Source of the DNA: an uncultured Chitinophagaceae bacterium | Lineage (GTDB): Bacteria > Bacteroidota > Bacteroidia > Chitinophagales > Chitinophagaceae | Assembly (NCBI GenBank): GCA_937873715.1 | Contig: CALMYJ010000031.1 | Span: 62,001 to 126,000, forward strand | Reading direction: 5' to 3' | DNA: 64,000 nt | Shown here: piece by piece, positions 39,201 to 47,400 of the stretch | Numbering within the stretch: the first letter of the stretch is position 1 | Layout: the number at the start of each line of letters is the position of its first letter | Translations under genes and position numbers: made by a program | The notes under the pieces: model-generated | What the model was told of the DNA's origin: nothing | Seen by the model: the letters and a program-made list of their open reading frames with translations, nothing else | The model's database searches: none

Positions 39201-40815
39201 GAGGATATTCTACCACGGTTACCAGTACCGTATCAATACAGTTGCTGCCCGCCGATGCAACCAACTGGAATTTTCCCGGGAAAAAAATCGCTTCTGGTGC
39301 TGTTACCGGCACACCGCCAAAAGTCCATTGTGTTGTAAGCCCCGTAGTATTGTATAGCGTGGTAAGATCCGTAGTAAGGCTTTTACATAAGGGTTGCGTT
39401 TTATCTTCACCAAGGTTAGGTTTACTGGTGCTGGTAAGCAACAAAGCAGCCGTATCTGCACAGCCAAATTCATTTGTGCCAACCAGTTCATATTGGCCTG
39501 TAGTATTTATTGCTGAGGGGTTCGTAACCGTTATACCCGATGAGGTCCAAAGGGTATTAAGACTGGCCGTATTGAATAACTCGTTTAAGTTAAAACTGCC
39601 GCCAGGACATATCCCCAGCGTTTTATCTTCACCCAGGCTGGGTTTATCGTGTACAATAATCCCAATGGCTGCTGATAGCGGGCAACCGCTGTTGCCGCCT
39701 GATGTAACCGTGTACACCGTTGTTTCGGCAGGGGTAACTATTACTTTATTGCCCGTAGTTTTATTAAGGCCCTCGGCCGGCGCCCAATTGTATATACCAT
39801 TGCCACCGCTGGCTTGCAGTTCAACCGCCTGCCCCGGGCAAATATCCGCCTGCATAGGTGTTACCGATAAAAAGTTTACACCAGTAGCAGCAGATATGGT
39901 GTAATTACAAATATCCCCATCCCGGCCATCTATCATCAGGTAATATTTATTGCCCGGTATTAATCCTGTAGCGGTTACCAATGTTGGGCCAGATGAAGAG
40001 GGGAATATTTGTGTATAGCATCCATGCGATGTTACCAGCCCGGCACCCGTATTGTTGCTGAAAAAGAACATTTGTATGCCCAGTGCTTTTAAACTGTTGG
40101 TTACCCATACATTAAAGGAGGCGCTGGGAGCAGCAGCAATAAAGCTTACAAAAGCGTTATTATCTATTACGCCGCAAAAAGCGTTGCTAAGTTCTGGCCA
40201 TGTATTGGTAGTGTAGGCTGATGCTGATGTGCTGCCGCAAAACCCATTAAAATTACAAATTGGGGTGGCTGAAGCCCAGGTATTACCGGCTGCAGGATTG
40301 CCGGAGCAGGATGCCGGCGGCGCTGCAGGGGTATTACTAAAACTAAGCGCCCAGTTTTCAAGCGTACCCACATCATTGGGTACCACATCCTGTATACACA
40401 GCAGCCAGGTACCATCAGCGTTTTGCCCGTTATTTACATTGCCCATATATCCCTGTGGCATATAATTGCCGGTAAAAGGTGCTGTGCCGTTGCTGATAGG
40501 AGTGGTGGCAGCAGCCGTAAAGCAGGTGCCTGTAAAATTAGAGCCATTGCCGCCATTGCTGATAGAGAGTTGTACTGGTGTGCCGTCGGGTGCTTTTAAA
40601 ATAATTTCCAGGTCGGCATCAAAAGGATGATTGATGGTAAGGCATACACTTGCCAGCCCATACAGGGCATTAATATTGCCTACACCCGAAACCGTTATGG
40701 GGAAACAGGTTTGTGCACCGGCATCGGGAATAGCTCCGCCGCCGCCGGTAAATGTTTGCGGCATTGCGGTAAGCGTAGTACTGAGCAACAATAAAAAAAA
40801 CAATACCTTCCTCAT
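33247..40815 (-). CDS. Giant repetitive T9SS type B surface protein
   Basis: A 2,522-residue protein. Signal peptide 1-20; a proprotein-convertase P-domain-like module (about 25-165, HPFDADLEIILKAPDGTPV, DGTWLLCIQDV); a PKD/Ig-like module near 310-390. Then come about 16 Ig-like repeats of 70-75 residues (each LGxDK...C.G...L....W...GxY.L...GC.DTA) to about 1570, 15 repeats of about 52 residues (ICANQLPYQWNGNNYN type) to about 2355, one more Ig-like unit, and the gliding-motility C-terminal (CHU_C, type B) sorting domain (about 2430-2522; FPTGFTPNGNGLNETFGP, QVYNRYGQIVF). It should be secreted by the type IX system as a fibre-like surface protein, perhaps for adhesion. It is transcribed alone. 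Confidence 0.92.
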   Translation of the reverse strand: MRKVLFFLLLLSTTLTAMPQTFTGGGGAIPDAGAQTCFPITVSGVGNINALYGLASVCLTINHPFDADLEIILKAPDGTPVQLSISNGGNGSNFTGTCFTAAATTPISNGTAPFTGNYMPQGYMGNVNNGQNADGTWLLCIQDVVPNDVGTLENWALSFSNTPAAPPASCSGNPAAGNTWASATPICNFNGFCGSTSASAYTTNTWPELSNAFCGVIDNNAFVSFIAAAPSASFNVWVTNSLKALGIQMFFFSNNTGAGLVTSHGCYTQIFPSSSGPTLVTATGLIPGNKYYLMIDGRDGDICNYTISAATGVNFLSVTPMQADICPGQAVELQASGGNGIYNWAPAEGLNKTTGNKVIVTPAETTVYTVTSGGNSGCPLSAAIGIIVHDKPSLGEDKTLGICPGGSFNLNELFNTASLNTLWTSSGITVTNPSAINTTGQYELVGTNEFGCADTAALLLTSTSKPNLGEDKTQPLCKSLTTDLTTLYNTTGLTTQWTFGGVPVTAPEAIFFPGKFQLVASAGSNCIDTVLVTVVEYPLPNLGSDKTLSICPGTSIDLQGLYTTTGLSASWLLNNMPLTTPTHVTDSGTYQLIVQNTGGCTDSAEVTVTVKPDFSIGTDTTINICEGTSINISQLFSTGGYTTEWRKDGIVITAPVAESATAQYQLVALNGLSCTDTVWINLVVRNNPKIGNDKTEQVCTGSAVNLTQQFNTPGMTQTWYKDGLPVINPFSIVDAPGTYQMVAKNIYGCSDTAAFTIIPAFKPKLGPDKTITICNEVPYNLNSTYSFAGLTASWSISGTPVTNANAITEAGVYRVIATGGIGCSDTAFVTVNKVAALHLGADKTKFICEGSTVNLANEFATANLQTFWTKEDIPVADAGSVDTPGTYQLIATDGGTCNDTALLILTVNPKPFAGKDTTVAFCLNDSINLPGIYPATGLLQNWTMGGLAVTKPSAVNSSGLYRRIVIEPVSACRDTAFVTLQALQTPDLGPDKNLTFCSGFTADLNSIFNNTGFDNYWTKSGVAVANLSAITVPGLYKLVSVSAAGCRDSARVTLNFGGKLNLGADKQLSICPGTTADLTKVFSTGTLNSNWTLNGTPVLNPAAVASSGNYQLIADNAVGCQDTAVVTVSYATKPDLGDDQQVLLCEGKSVNVASLFNFAGLFTKWEKDGNPIAAPGTASTAATYTLVVANTKGCTDTANAIITVNSRPNLGSDRIKTICPWDVININDEFTLDELTALWTLNGKTVAAPAAVDKPGNYRVIASDANGCTDTASLALIPGSKPSLGPDQARGVCPGTTRNINALYPTHLVNNWYFNDEPVTNPTRVSEPGFYTLIVANNNGCTDTAIVRLYNFVKPDLGNDKNISICPGSSVGLNAQYNLAGLASTWTKEDNTPVTNPNAATEAGLYRVIVREATGCADTAFVQITVKNKPALGIDKKESTCPGVAFDLTALYNTGTLNTAWTQAAVNITQPNAVTQHGIYQLVATNTEACSDTALVILTHHPKPSLGTDKNIAICTGETASLNTLFNTTGLTANWQLNNSMVTNNNSVSTPGEYILTATNSFNCSDTASVQLSVKNITYSTSFDTICKIQTPYSWNGNSYHATGNYQTVLTNAAGCDSIATLHLMVYDSSSSVTTVTICNSELPYVWNNNSYTNAGVYQTILVNANGCDSIATLHLHVNNSSSSITEISICENDLPYTWNDSSFNTGGTYKIILQNILGCDSTAFLKLIVKQESHSHSAVTVCANQLPYQWNGNNYNAAGSYDVLLKNIAGCDSIATLTLTVNDTSYSNSNITICANQLPYQWNGNNYNAAGTYEVGLKNIAGCDSIATLTLTVNDTSYSNSNITICANQLPYQWNGNNYNAAGTYEVGLKNIAGCDSIATLTLTVNDTSYSNSNITICANQLPYQWNNNNYNAAGTYEVWLKNIAGCDSVATLTISVNDTSYSNISITICANQLPYQWNNNNYNAAGTYEVWLKNIAGCDSVATLTISVNDTSYSNSSITICANQLPYQWNSNNYNAAGTYEVWLKNIAGCDSVATLTISVNDTSYSNSNITICANQLPYQWNGNNYNAAGAYDVLLKNIAGCDSIATLTLIVNNTSESTENISICEASLPYVWNNMQLTATGLYSTKLANIAGCDSTARLNLTVHQATASTTTIQRCAKKLPYLWNGNNYSNPGIYSVVLKNQFGCDSVATLELILDPADTSITKVAVCLAQLPYQWNGNSYASAGTYFHLFTSATGCDSVAALELTVHEATSSTNRITICSGYLPYYWNGLNLYNAGNYSVLLKNQFGCDSTANLQLVVHKNTYSNVSKTICNNELPYTWNGVEYPFPGAYSETFLNVNGCDSVATFTLIVKSWPKKPNLGADVTICKEDKLVLNPGSYENYLWQDNSTAPVLNIENTGMYIVKVWSDSNCVASDSVYVKVVETCGELYFPTGFTPNGNGLNETFGPGPKDNLLTISQYSLQVYNRYGQIVFSSTDPNRRWDGTYQGKRMETGTYVWIATYLNRNKYRKTQKGHITLLR
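34530..35625 (-). repeat. Seven near-identical 156-bp tandem repeats within the giant gene
   Basis: Seven consecutive 156-base units (52 codons) encode variants of ICANQLPYQWN. The units beginning near 35116 and 35272 are almost base-for-base identical (for example the same GGCACAAATGGTTATATTGC at a 156-base distance). Outer units of the same family are much more diverged. The pattern indicates recent in-frame expansion and homogenisation. All units keep frame and each encodes one GCDS motif. Confidence 0.92.
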
Positions 40816-41209
40816 TCAAGCGGTTTTTCCCTGGCTATTGTGGAGCGGAACCACATACAGCCCGGTGCATTGGTGATGCTTTCAATGGGGGGTGGATAAT
40901 GCCTGGCTGATTCATGCATATTTCGGGTATACTACCCGGCAATGCAGGATGATGGCGTTAATGTGAAAAACCAATCCAGGAAGTTTTATCCTTAAGCTCA
41001 TAGCCCGGTGATTAAAGGGGCGGCTGAGTTGGAAAATGGCCTTCAAGCGGTACGTGTAAATAAAAGGCCCAGGATGGTTAAATACTGGTTCAAAGGTGCT
41101 GTGCAATATAGTTCATTTAGCAACAAAAAGCACACTGCAACCGGGCAAAATGCCTGCCAGGATACAGGGCTGCACAGAATTGTGTATAACTGGCAAAAAG
41201 GCTAAAAGC

Positions 41210-41250
41210 TTTTACCCAGCACCGTTATCTGCACTGCTATCGGGGTAAAA
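41210..41250. promoter_or_regulatory. Inverted repeat upstream of the amidotransferase operon
   Basis: TTTTACCC (41210-41217) and GGGTAAAA (41243-41250) are perfect 8-base arms 25 bases apart, ending 12 bases before the -7 box of the operon. The position suits an operator or a regulatory hairpin. Confidence 0.4.
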
Positions 41251-41262
41251 TGATTAATTCGC

Positions 41263-41270
41263 TAAGTTTG
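41263..41270 (+). promoter_or_regulatory. Candidate -7 box of the amidotransferase operon
   Basis: TAAGTTTG matches TAnnTTTG exactly and ends four bases before the ATG at 41275, predicting a leaderless or nearly leaderless mRNA. The layout is the same as at folD. No clear -33 TTG was found. Confidence 0.5.
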
Positions 41271-41274
41271 CTGC

Positions 41275-42114
41275 ATGAGTGTAAACGGAAAAACTGAGGT
41301 TAAAGCAGCGATTTTAGACTTAAATAACGGTCATCCCAACCAGGGCATGCGTTGCATACGCCAAATTTTAAAAGAATATGGAATACGTAAAAATGTAATT
41401 CTCAACTGGGATGAATTTGATGTGCGTCAAAATAATGCGGTACCGGGGCTGGAGTACGATGTGTATATTTCCAGCGGAGGCCCCGGCAATCCTTTTGACG
41501 GGGTGGGCACAATTTGGGAAGACAATTTTTTTAACTGGATTGGTACAGTAGATGGCTGGAATAAAAACCAGGATAATTTCCCCAAAAAACATATTTTTTT
41601 CATTTGTCATTCTTTTCAATTAGCCTGCCGCTATTTTAATACAGGGAATGTGTGTAAAAGAAGAAGCACCGCTTTTGGGGTGTTTCCCATCCATCTTTTT
41701 AGCAGTGGGCAACAGGAAGCTGTTTTTGCCGGTATGGCTGATCCTTTTTTTGCTGTAGACAGCCGGGATTACCAGGTGATACAACCCAATTATCAACTGA
41801 TGCACAATGCAGGGGCCACAGTATTAGCCATCGAAAAAGAGCGGCCGCATGTAAACCTCGAAAGGGCCATCATGGCTGTACGTTTCAACGATTATATGGT
41901 AGGTACACAATTTCATCCGGAAGCAGATGCACAAGGCATGAGCCTGTACCTGCAGCAGGAAGATAAACGGGATACCGTTATCGAAAACCACGGCCTCGAA
42001 AAATGGCGCAGTATGATGGAACAGCTCAACGACCCCGATAAAATTATGCTTACCTATTCCAAAGTGCTGCCCAATTTTTTGGATATAGCATTAAAGCATT
42101 TAACGGTACACTAA
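41275..42114 (+). CDS. Class I glutamine amidotransferase domain protein (GMP-synthase-like)
   Basis: A 279-residue stand-alone class I amidotransferase, expected to release ammonia from glutamine for a partner enzyme. The oxyanion segment YISSGGPGNPF is at about 64-74. The nucleophile is Cys111 in FFICHSFQLACRYF, where the usual Gly two positions after the Cys is Ser. His214-Pro-Glu216 in GTQFHPEAD completes the triad. There is no synthetase domain attached. It is first of three plus-strand genes with gaps of about 82 and 26 bases, and the next product is ATP-grasp-like, a natural acceptor partner. Confidence 0.85.
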   Translation: MSVNGKTEVKAAILDLNNGHPNQGMRCIRQILKEYGIRKNVILNWDEFDVRQNNAVPGLEYDVYISSGGPGNPFDGVGTIWEDNFFNWIGTVDGWNKNQDNFPKKHIFFICHSFQLACRYFNTGNVCKRRSTAFGVFPIHLFSSGQQEAVFAGMADPFFAVDSRDYQVIQPNYQLMHNAGATVLAIEKERPHVNLERAIMAVRFNDYMVGTQFHPEADAQGMSLYLQQEDKRDTVIENHGLEKWRSMMEQLNDPDKIMLTYSKVLPNFLDIALKHLTVH

Positions 42115-42196
42115 AATTTGATTCCCCGGCCAGTTGTTGTCTTTTGCCCGTATTAGCTTACTTTTAGTACTGCCATTTGAGATTAATAAAAGTGCT

Positions 42197-43387
42197 ATGC
42201 AAAAAGAATTACGCCGGCAGTTTAATCAAAGTTTTTCTATCACAAAATATGAAGCTTACCTGCAGCAGGTACAAGCCCTGCAACCCGGGGCATTGGATTT
42301 TCGTATTGCCGAAACACCAGTATTTGTTCCTAAAGCATTTACCCAAAAAATGCTGGACGCCTGCGAGGAGATCATTGATGTGATTACGCATCCCGGGTTT
42401 GATACACTCACACAAAGGGCTATACCCAAAAATGTACAGGTGCCTGGCGAAAAATCCTGGAGTGAATTTGTAGTATTTGATTTTGGCGTTTGCGAAAACA
42501 CGGCTGGAGAACTGGAACCACAGTTGATAGAAATGCAGGGCTTCCCCACGTTGTTTGCCTTCCAGGCATTTCATAGTGCCATTACAAAAGAGTATGCCAG
42601 CCTGCCGGAGGGCTACAGCGCTTACCTCAATGGCTACAATGAGGATACTTACCTGCAACTGCTTAAAGAAATTATTGTAGGCGATTTGCCCCCCGAAAAT
42701 ATCATCCTGCTCGAAATTTTTCCGGAAAAACAAAAAACACGGATCGATTTTTATTCCACCGAAAAACTGCTGGGTATTAAAACGGTTTGTCTTACTCAGT
42801 TAATTGGCAAAGAGGATAAACTTTTTTATCAAAACGAAGGCAGTCTGGTGGAAATAAAACGAATTTACAATCGCCTGATATTCGACGACCTGCAGCAGCA
42901 AAAAGATTTAGGCAATATTGTTGACCTTACCCAACCCTGGCTGGTAGAATGGGTGCCGCATCCTAACTGGTTTTACCGCATCAGTAAATACACTTTGCCA
43001 CTAATACATAATGCATACGTACCGGCTACCTATTACCTCAATGAAATAAAACAACTGCCTGCCGACCTCGAAAATTATGTGCTCAAGCCCCTGTTTTCAT
43101 TTGCCGGTATGGGCGTATTGATTGACGTTACTGCAGCCGATATTGAAAAAATTACCGATCCACAAAACTGGATACTGCAACGCAAGGTAAAATATGCCGA
43201 TGTTATCGAAACCCCCGACGGGCCAGCCAAAGCAGAGATACGCCTGTTTTATTTCTGGAAAAAAGGATGGGCCCGGCCGCAGGCCGTACATAACCTGGCC
43301 CGGCTGAGCAAAGGTAAAATGATTGGCACCCGGTATAATAAAGATAAAACCTGGGTGGGCGGCAGTGTGGCTTTTTTTGAACAGTAA
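42197..43387 (+). CDS. ATP-grasp-like ligase candidate
   Basis: A 396-residue cytoplasmic protein. ATG 42197 (MQKELRRQFNQSF) is preferred over 42134, whose extra 21 residues look untranslated. The C-terminal third reads like an ATP-grasp site: NYVLKPLFSFAGMGV with Lys297 and a glycine-rich loop, QNWILQRKV (324-331) as the hinge, and AEIRLFYFW with Glu348-Arg349. LIEMQGFPT (110-118) and EIKRIYNRL (219-227) may bind substrate. The order recalls circularly permuted ATP-grasp enzymes such as the glutathionylspermidine synthase group. Substrates are unknown. It sits between the amidotransferase and the CHAD-like gene. Confidence 0.65.
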   Translation: MQKELRRQFNQSFSITKYEAYLQQVQALQPGALDFRIAETPVFVPKAFTQKMLDACEEIIDVITHPGFDTLTQRAIPKNVQVPGEKSWSEFVVFDFGVCENTAGELEPQLIEMQGFPTLFAFQAFHSAITKEYASLPEGYSAYLNGYNEDTYLQLLKEIIVGDLPPENIILLEIFPEKQKTRIDFYSTEKLLGIKTVCLTQLIGKEDKLFYQNEGSLVEIKRIYNRLIFDDLQQQKDLGNIVDLTQPWLVEWVPHPNWFYRISKYTLPLIHNAYVPATYYLNEIKQLPADLENYVLKPLFSFAGMGVLIDVTAADIEKITDPQNWILQRKVKYADVIETPDGPAKAEIRLFYFWKKGWARPQAVHNLARLSKGKMIGTRYNKDKTWVGGSVAFFEQ

Positions 43388-43413
43388 ACTGAAACAGATA
43401 AAACAACAGCATT

Positions 43414-44406
43414 ATGACAAACGGACAACAACGCTTTGACCATTTTATTGGCCAGTTACAACAGTTACTGGTTGCAGCAGGCAAACAAAAAAATCCTGCA
43501 CTATGGTTGTTCCGTAATAATGCCCGTACCCCATTATTTATGCTGGAAGGGCTGTGCAAGCTGTATGCAGGCCTGCACAACGAAAAGCGCTTTACCAAAA
43601 TGAAAGCCCATTTTAAACTGCTTGAAGACGGTATTGGTGCTATTGATTATTACGATGTGGTGGCCAGGGATTTGAAACCAAATAAAAAGATACCCCCTGC
43701 CGTTATCAACTACCTGCAGGCCGAAATAAGGGAAAAAATACAACACCTCAACGAAATACTCACCGAAAAAAAATGGATAGGTGAGGCTGCTGAAAGATTG
43801 GATAAAATACAGCAGAAGTTACGTACGGCCAACTGGATGAGTGAAAAAGAAGAGTTACAGGCGATTGAACATTTTTATGGAACGGCCATATACGATATCA
43901 TAGCATTTGTATCTGCCGAAGATTTTCATTTTGATGATATAGAGCATGATGTACACGAATTGCGGCGAAAGTTGCGCTGGCTCAGCATTTATCCGAAGGC
44001 TTTGTGTGGCGCCGTACAACTTGCAAAAAATAAAAAGGCACCAAAGCACCTGGCTAAATATGCCACAAAAGCAATTATAAGTTCGCCGTTTAATACCATG
44101 CCCGATGCCGGTGCCGCCCGGTACCTGCTGCTGCTGGATACCCGTTATTTTTATGCTTTAAGCTGGATGATTGCAGAACTTGGTAAGCTAAAAGATGAAG
44201 GCTTACATGCTGTAGCCGTAATAGAAGCCTTGCAGGCTATTGAAAGTATTGATACTGCAACTGCCGAAAAAAAGGCCTATCGCCTGTTTGGCCCGGCACA
44301 ACCAACACTGCCGGCACTGCTGCAAAAAGCTGCCGCCACCTGCACCACTTATTTTGCCGAAAACAACCTGGAGCATTTGGTGGTTGGGGTAAGGAGGGTG
44401 GGGTAA
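43414..44406 (+). CDS. CHAD-like helical protein
   Basis: A 330-residue, mostly helical cytoplasmic protein. Two halves each show a CHAD-type signature: ARTPLFMLEGLCKLY with KMKAHFKLLEDGIGAIDYYD (about 37-81), and VHELRRKLRWLSIY (180-193) with His181, Arg184, Arg185, Lys186 and Arg188. CHAD domains bind inorganic polyphosphate or other polyanions through such basic helices. The match is partial and read by eye, so this is tentative. It starts 26 bases after the ATP-grasp-like gene and probably shares its transcript. Confidence 0.6.
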   Translation: MTNGQQRFDHFIGQLQQLLVAAGKQKNPALWLFRNNARTPLFMLEGLCKLYAGLHNEKRFTKMKAHFKLLEDGIGAIDYYDVVARDLKPNKKIPPAVINYLQAEIREKIQHLNEILTEKKWIGEAAERLDKIQQKLRTANWMSEKEELQAIEHFYGTAIYDIIAFVSAEDFHFDDIEHDVHELRRKLRWLSIYPKALCGAVQLAKNKKAPKHLAKYATKAIISSPFNTMPDAGAARYLLLLDTRYFYALSWMIAELGKLKDEGLHAVAVIEALQAIESIDTATAEKKAYRLFGPAQPTLPALLQKAAATCTTYFAENNLEHLVVGVRRVG

Positions 44407-44462
44407 TTACAAGTAATTTATCTAAGGCAAAAAATTAGTGCATCCCCTGTTAAATATATAGA

Positions 44463-47400
44463 ATGAAAAAATTCGCCCTTTTGTTGGCTGTAATATTAAT
44501 GCACCAGTTTGCACTGTCTCAAACTATACAATGGGATGATTTAGAAAGTAGGATAGACCGTAAATACAATCTCACTGAACTAACAACACAATTAGAAAAA
44601 ATAAAGCAGGAGGCGGCTTTGAATGGCAATGACATTGTGGTAGCCAGGTGTTTTTTTATGCAGATGAAAGTGGAAGATGTAAAAAATGAGGATACCCTTT
44701 ATTTTATGAATGCATCATTTATGGATAGCATCATTGCGGCGAATAAAAACCCTTTGATGCAGGCTATGATGCATTTATTGAAGGCAAAAAGAATTGGCGG
44801 TTTCAGGAGCAGATTTTTGTTCAGGGGCAATAAAAACTTATTCAAACTGCCTCGGGGAGTACCGGATTACAGGTTGTTAACAGGGGTACAGTTGGATAGT
44901 GTAATTAATAGTCATTTTGAGATAGCGAGGCAATTTAGTTATGGTCTAACCCGGGTAGATGCGAACACAATTTTATGGCTGACCAAAGACCCGTTATTGT
45001 TTCTTTTTAAACCTGTATTTACGGATATAATTTACGCAGAACAACTGCATTATGCCGATGCCATCAAAGGATATACTTTTAACCCCGGAGCATCCTGGCT
45101 TTTAATGTCGCCTGATTCATTCATTACATCAAAGCAGCTACCCCCGGGATTAAATACTTCATTTGAACACACCTATAAATTATACAGCGATTGGGCAGCT
45201 TTTAATCGGGAAGCCAGTAAAAAGTTTTACTTTATAGAAAGCTTGGCCCGAAAATTTTTTTTTCAGATGCAGGGTAATGAAATGGACAGTGCTGGTGTAT
45301 ATTTCGAAAATTACCTGTTGCAGTTGAGGCAATCACCCTACAGTGCCGTAAAAGCGCATGCTGTTTTTCAACTATGTCTTTTATGGAAAAGCCGGGGAGA
45401 AAAATATGCGGATTTTTATAAAGTACAGTACGCCAATAACTATGCTTCATCAGCCATATTTGATACCACATACAGGTGGTATTTTAAAAAAGCAGTTGAA
45501 TTGTTTGACGCTAACAACAAGGTGTTCGACAGTTTTGCTTACCTAAGAAACAGCTTGTTATTGCAAAAGGCGTTTATACAGGAAAAGAAAATCTCTTTTA
45601 TAACTCAGGCCTATCATTTGCCCGGCGGATCAATTGAAGGTAGAATATTTTTTAAGAATACATCAGCCATTCATATCCGTATAATAAAGCGGTGGGCATT
45701 TGATGATATTAAGCTTCTAACCAGAGCCGATACATTAAGGTTGATGCAGCATGCTGCATATAAAGACACCATAATTAATTTACCACTGCAAAGTGACTTT
45801 CAAATACATGCTGCAAAAATTGTATTACCCGGAATGCCTGCTGGTAACTATGCCATTTTATTCAGCGATAGCTTCATCAACAACAATACTGGCGGCCTGC
45901 GCTACTGTAATGTGTATATTACCAATATTGCAGGCGTTAATGCCGATAAACGCCTCTTTATCCTACATCGAAAAACAGGAATGCCCCTAAATGGTGCCAC
46001 AGTTAAATTTTTGCTGCCTAAAAAAAACAATCACATTAATGGTTTAAAACCGCTGATACAAAAAGTTAATGCATCGGGCTATATAGATGTGCATCATGAA
46101 GATGTTGATGACATATTGGCCATTTATGGCAATGATACCACACTGGTAACTTTTAATAAACCTAACAACAGTTTGCCCTATGAGGTTTATGATAAAGAAG
46201 ATGATGAATTAATCGATTATTATGCGGATAATATGGTCATGCATTTGTTTACAGACAGGGCTATATACCGGCCAGGGCAAACGGTTTATTTTAAAGGGAT
46301 ATTGCTCACACGTAATCCCAAAACCGGTGAAATGATGCTGGTGAACAAAAAAAATCTTCGCTTTCCACTCTTCAAAAAACTGTTTAATGATGAAGTAAAG
46401 GAAACTTTACAGCTCGTTAAGCAAAAACTGGAAGTATTTGTTGAAGATCCTTTTGGGCGAACAGTAGATACAGTTAAAGTAAAATTGAATGAGTTTGGTG
46501 CTATTTCAGGTATGTATAAATTAAAGCCAAATGCACCAACTGGTGAATGGAGTTTTGATATTGATTTTGCAGATATGGATGGCAGAAATGAGGGTAAATT
46601 TAAAGTAGAGGAATACAAACGTCCAAGTTTTGAACTTGTGCTGGAAAAGCCCGGAACTTTTCTTCAATTGGGAGATAGCTTTTTTATTAAAGCAAAAACC
46701 CGTTCGTTCGCAGGCATGTTACTTTCGGGTGTTGCAATTGACTATACGATACATGTACGTTTTGATAAGGCTATACAATCTCTAAATATTAATGCAATTA
46801 ATACTGCTGTTCAAAATTTTGAATTAGCCGATACCACAGGCATTACTGATATAAATGGAGAATTGCTTATCCCGGTATCATCGACATTACTGAATAACTT
46901 TATTTGTAAAGATGAGCGGGGCAGGTGTATGGCAACTTATTCAATTGAAGCAGAAGCAACAGATGCTACCGGCGAGTCGCATGAGGCAACACTTGAACTA
47001 AGGCTGAGTAACCAACCGGTAACCATTGAGTATAAACTGGCTAGGATTTATGAACGCAGTGCATTAGGGAAGATTGCAGTAAATGCCAGCAACGATTTTT
47101 CAGGACTTATTGTTAAAACACTCGAAGCTAAAATATACCGGGTTCAAAAATCTTTTAAATCCTCCTTATCGCCTGCTGCTGAAGATTACAGGTGGGAGAA
47201 TCATGAATGGGTATATGGCGTAAAAAAAATAGAAAGTCATTCAGCAACGGACATTCAAAAGGAACTTGTTTATACCACTTTACTTAAGTCTGGCACAGAT
47301 AAACTTACCATGCCTGCTGACCTGCTTCCTGCGGGCAATTACCAGCTTGAAATATCCTGTACAGAAAATGGCAGCTTGCTTGGAGTAAAGCAAAGTTATT

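Larger units (their letters stand above)
40816..41274. other. Intergenic region between the giant gene and the amidotransferase operon
   Basis: 459 bases between divergent genes. It contains the inverted repeat at 41210-41250 and the -7 box at 41263-41270 on the right. The rest should hold the promoter of the giant gene, but no exact box was seen. Short frames such as 41008-41205 show no family signs. No RNA gene was recognised. Confidence 0.6.

Noticed and set aside
41008..41205. A 65-codon plus-strand frame in the gap before the amidotransferase operon
   Set aside because: No start context, no family signs, and an overlapping minus-strand frame of equal size shows the region is simply free of stops.
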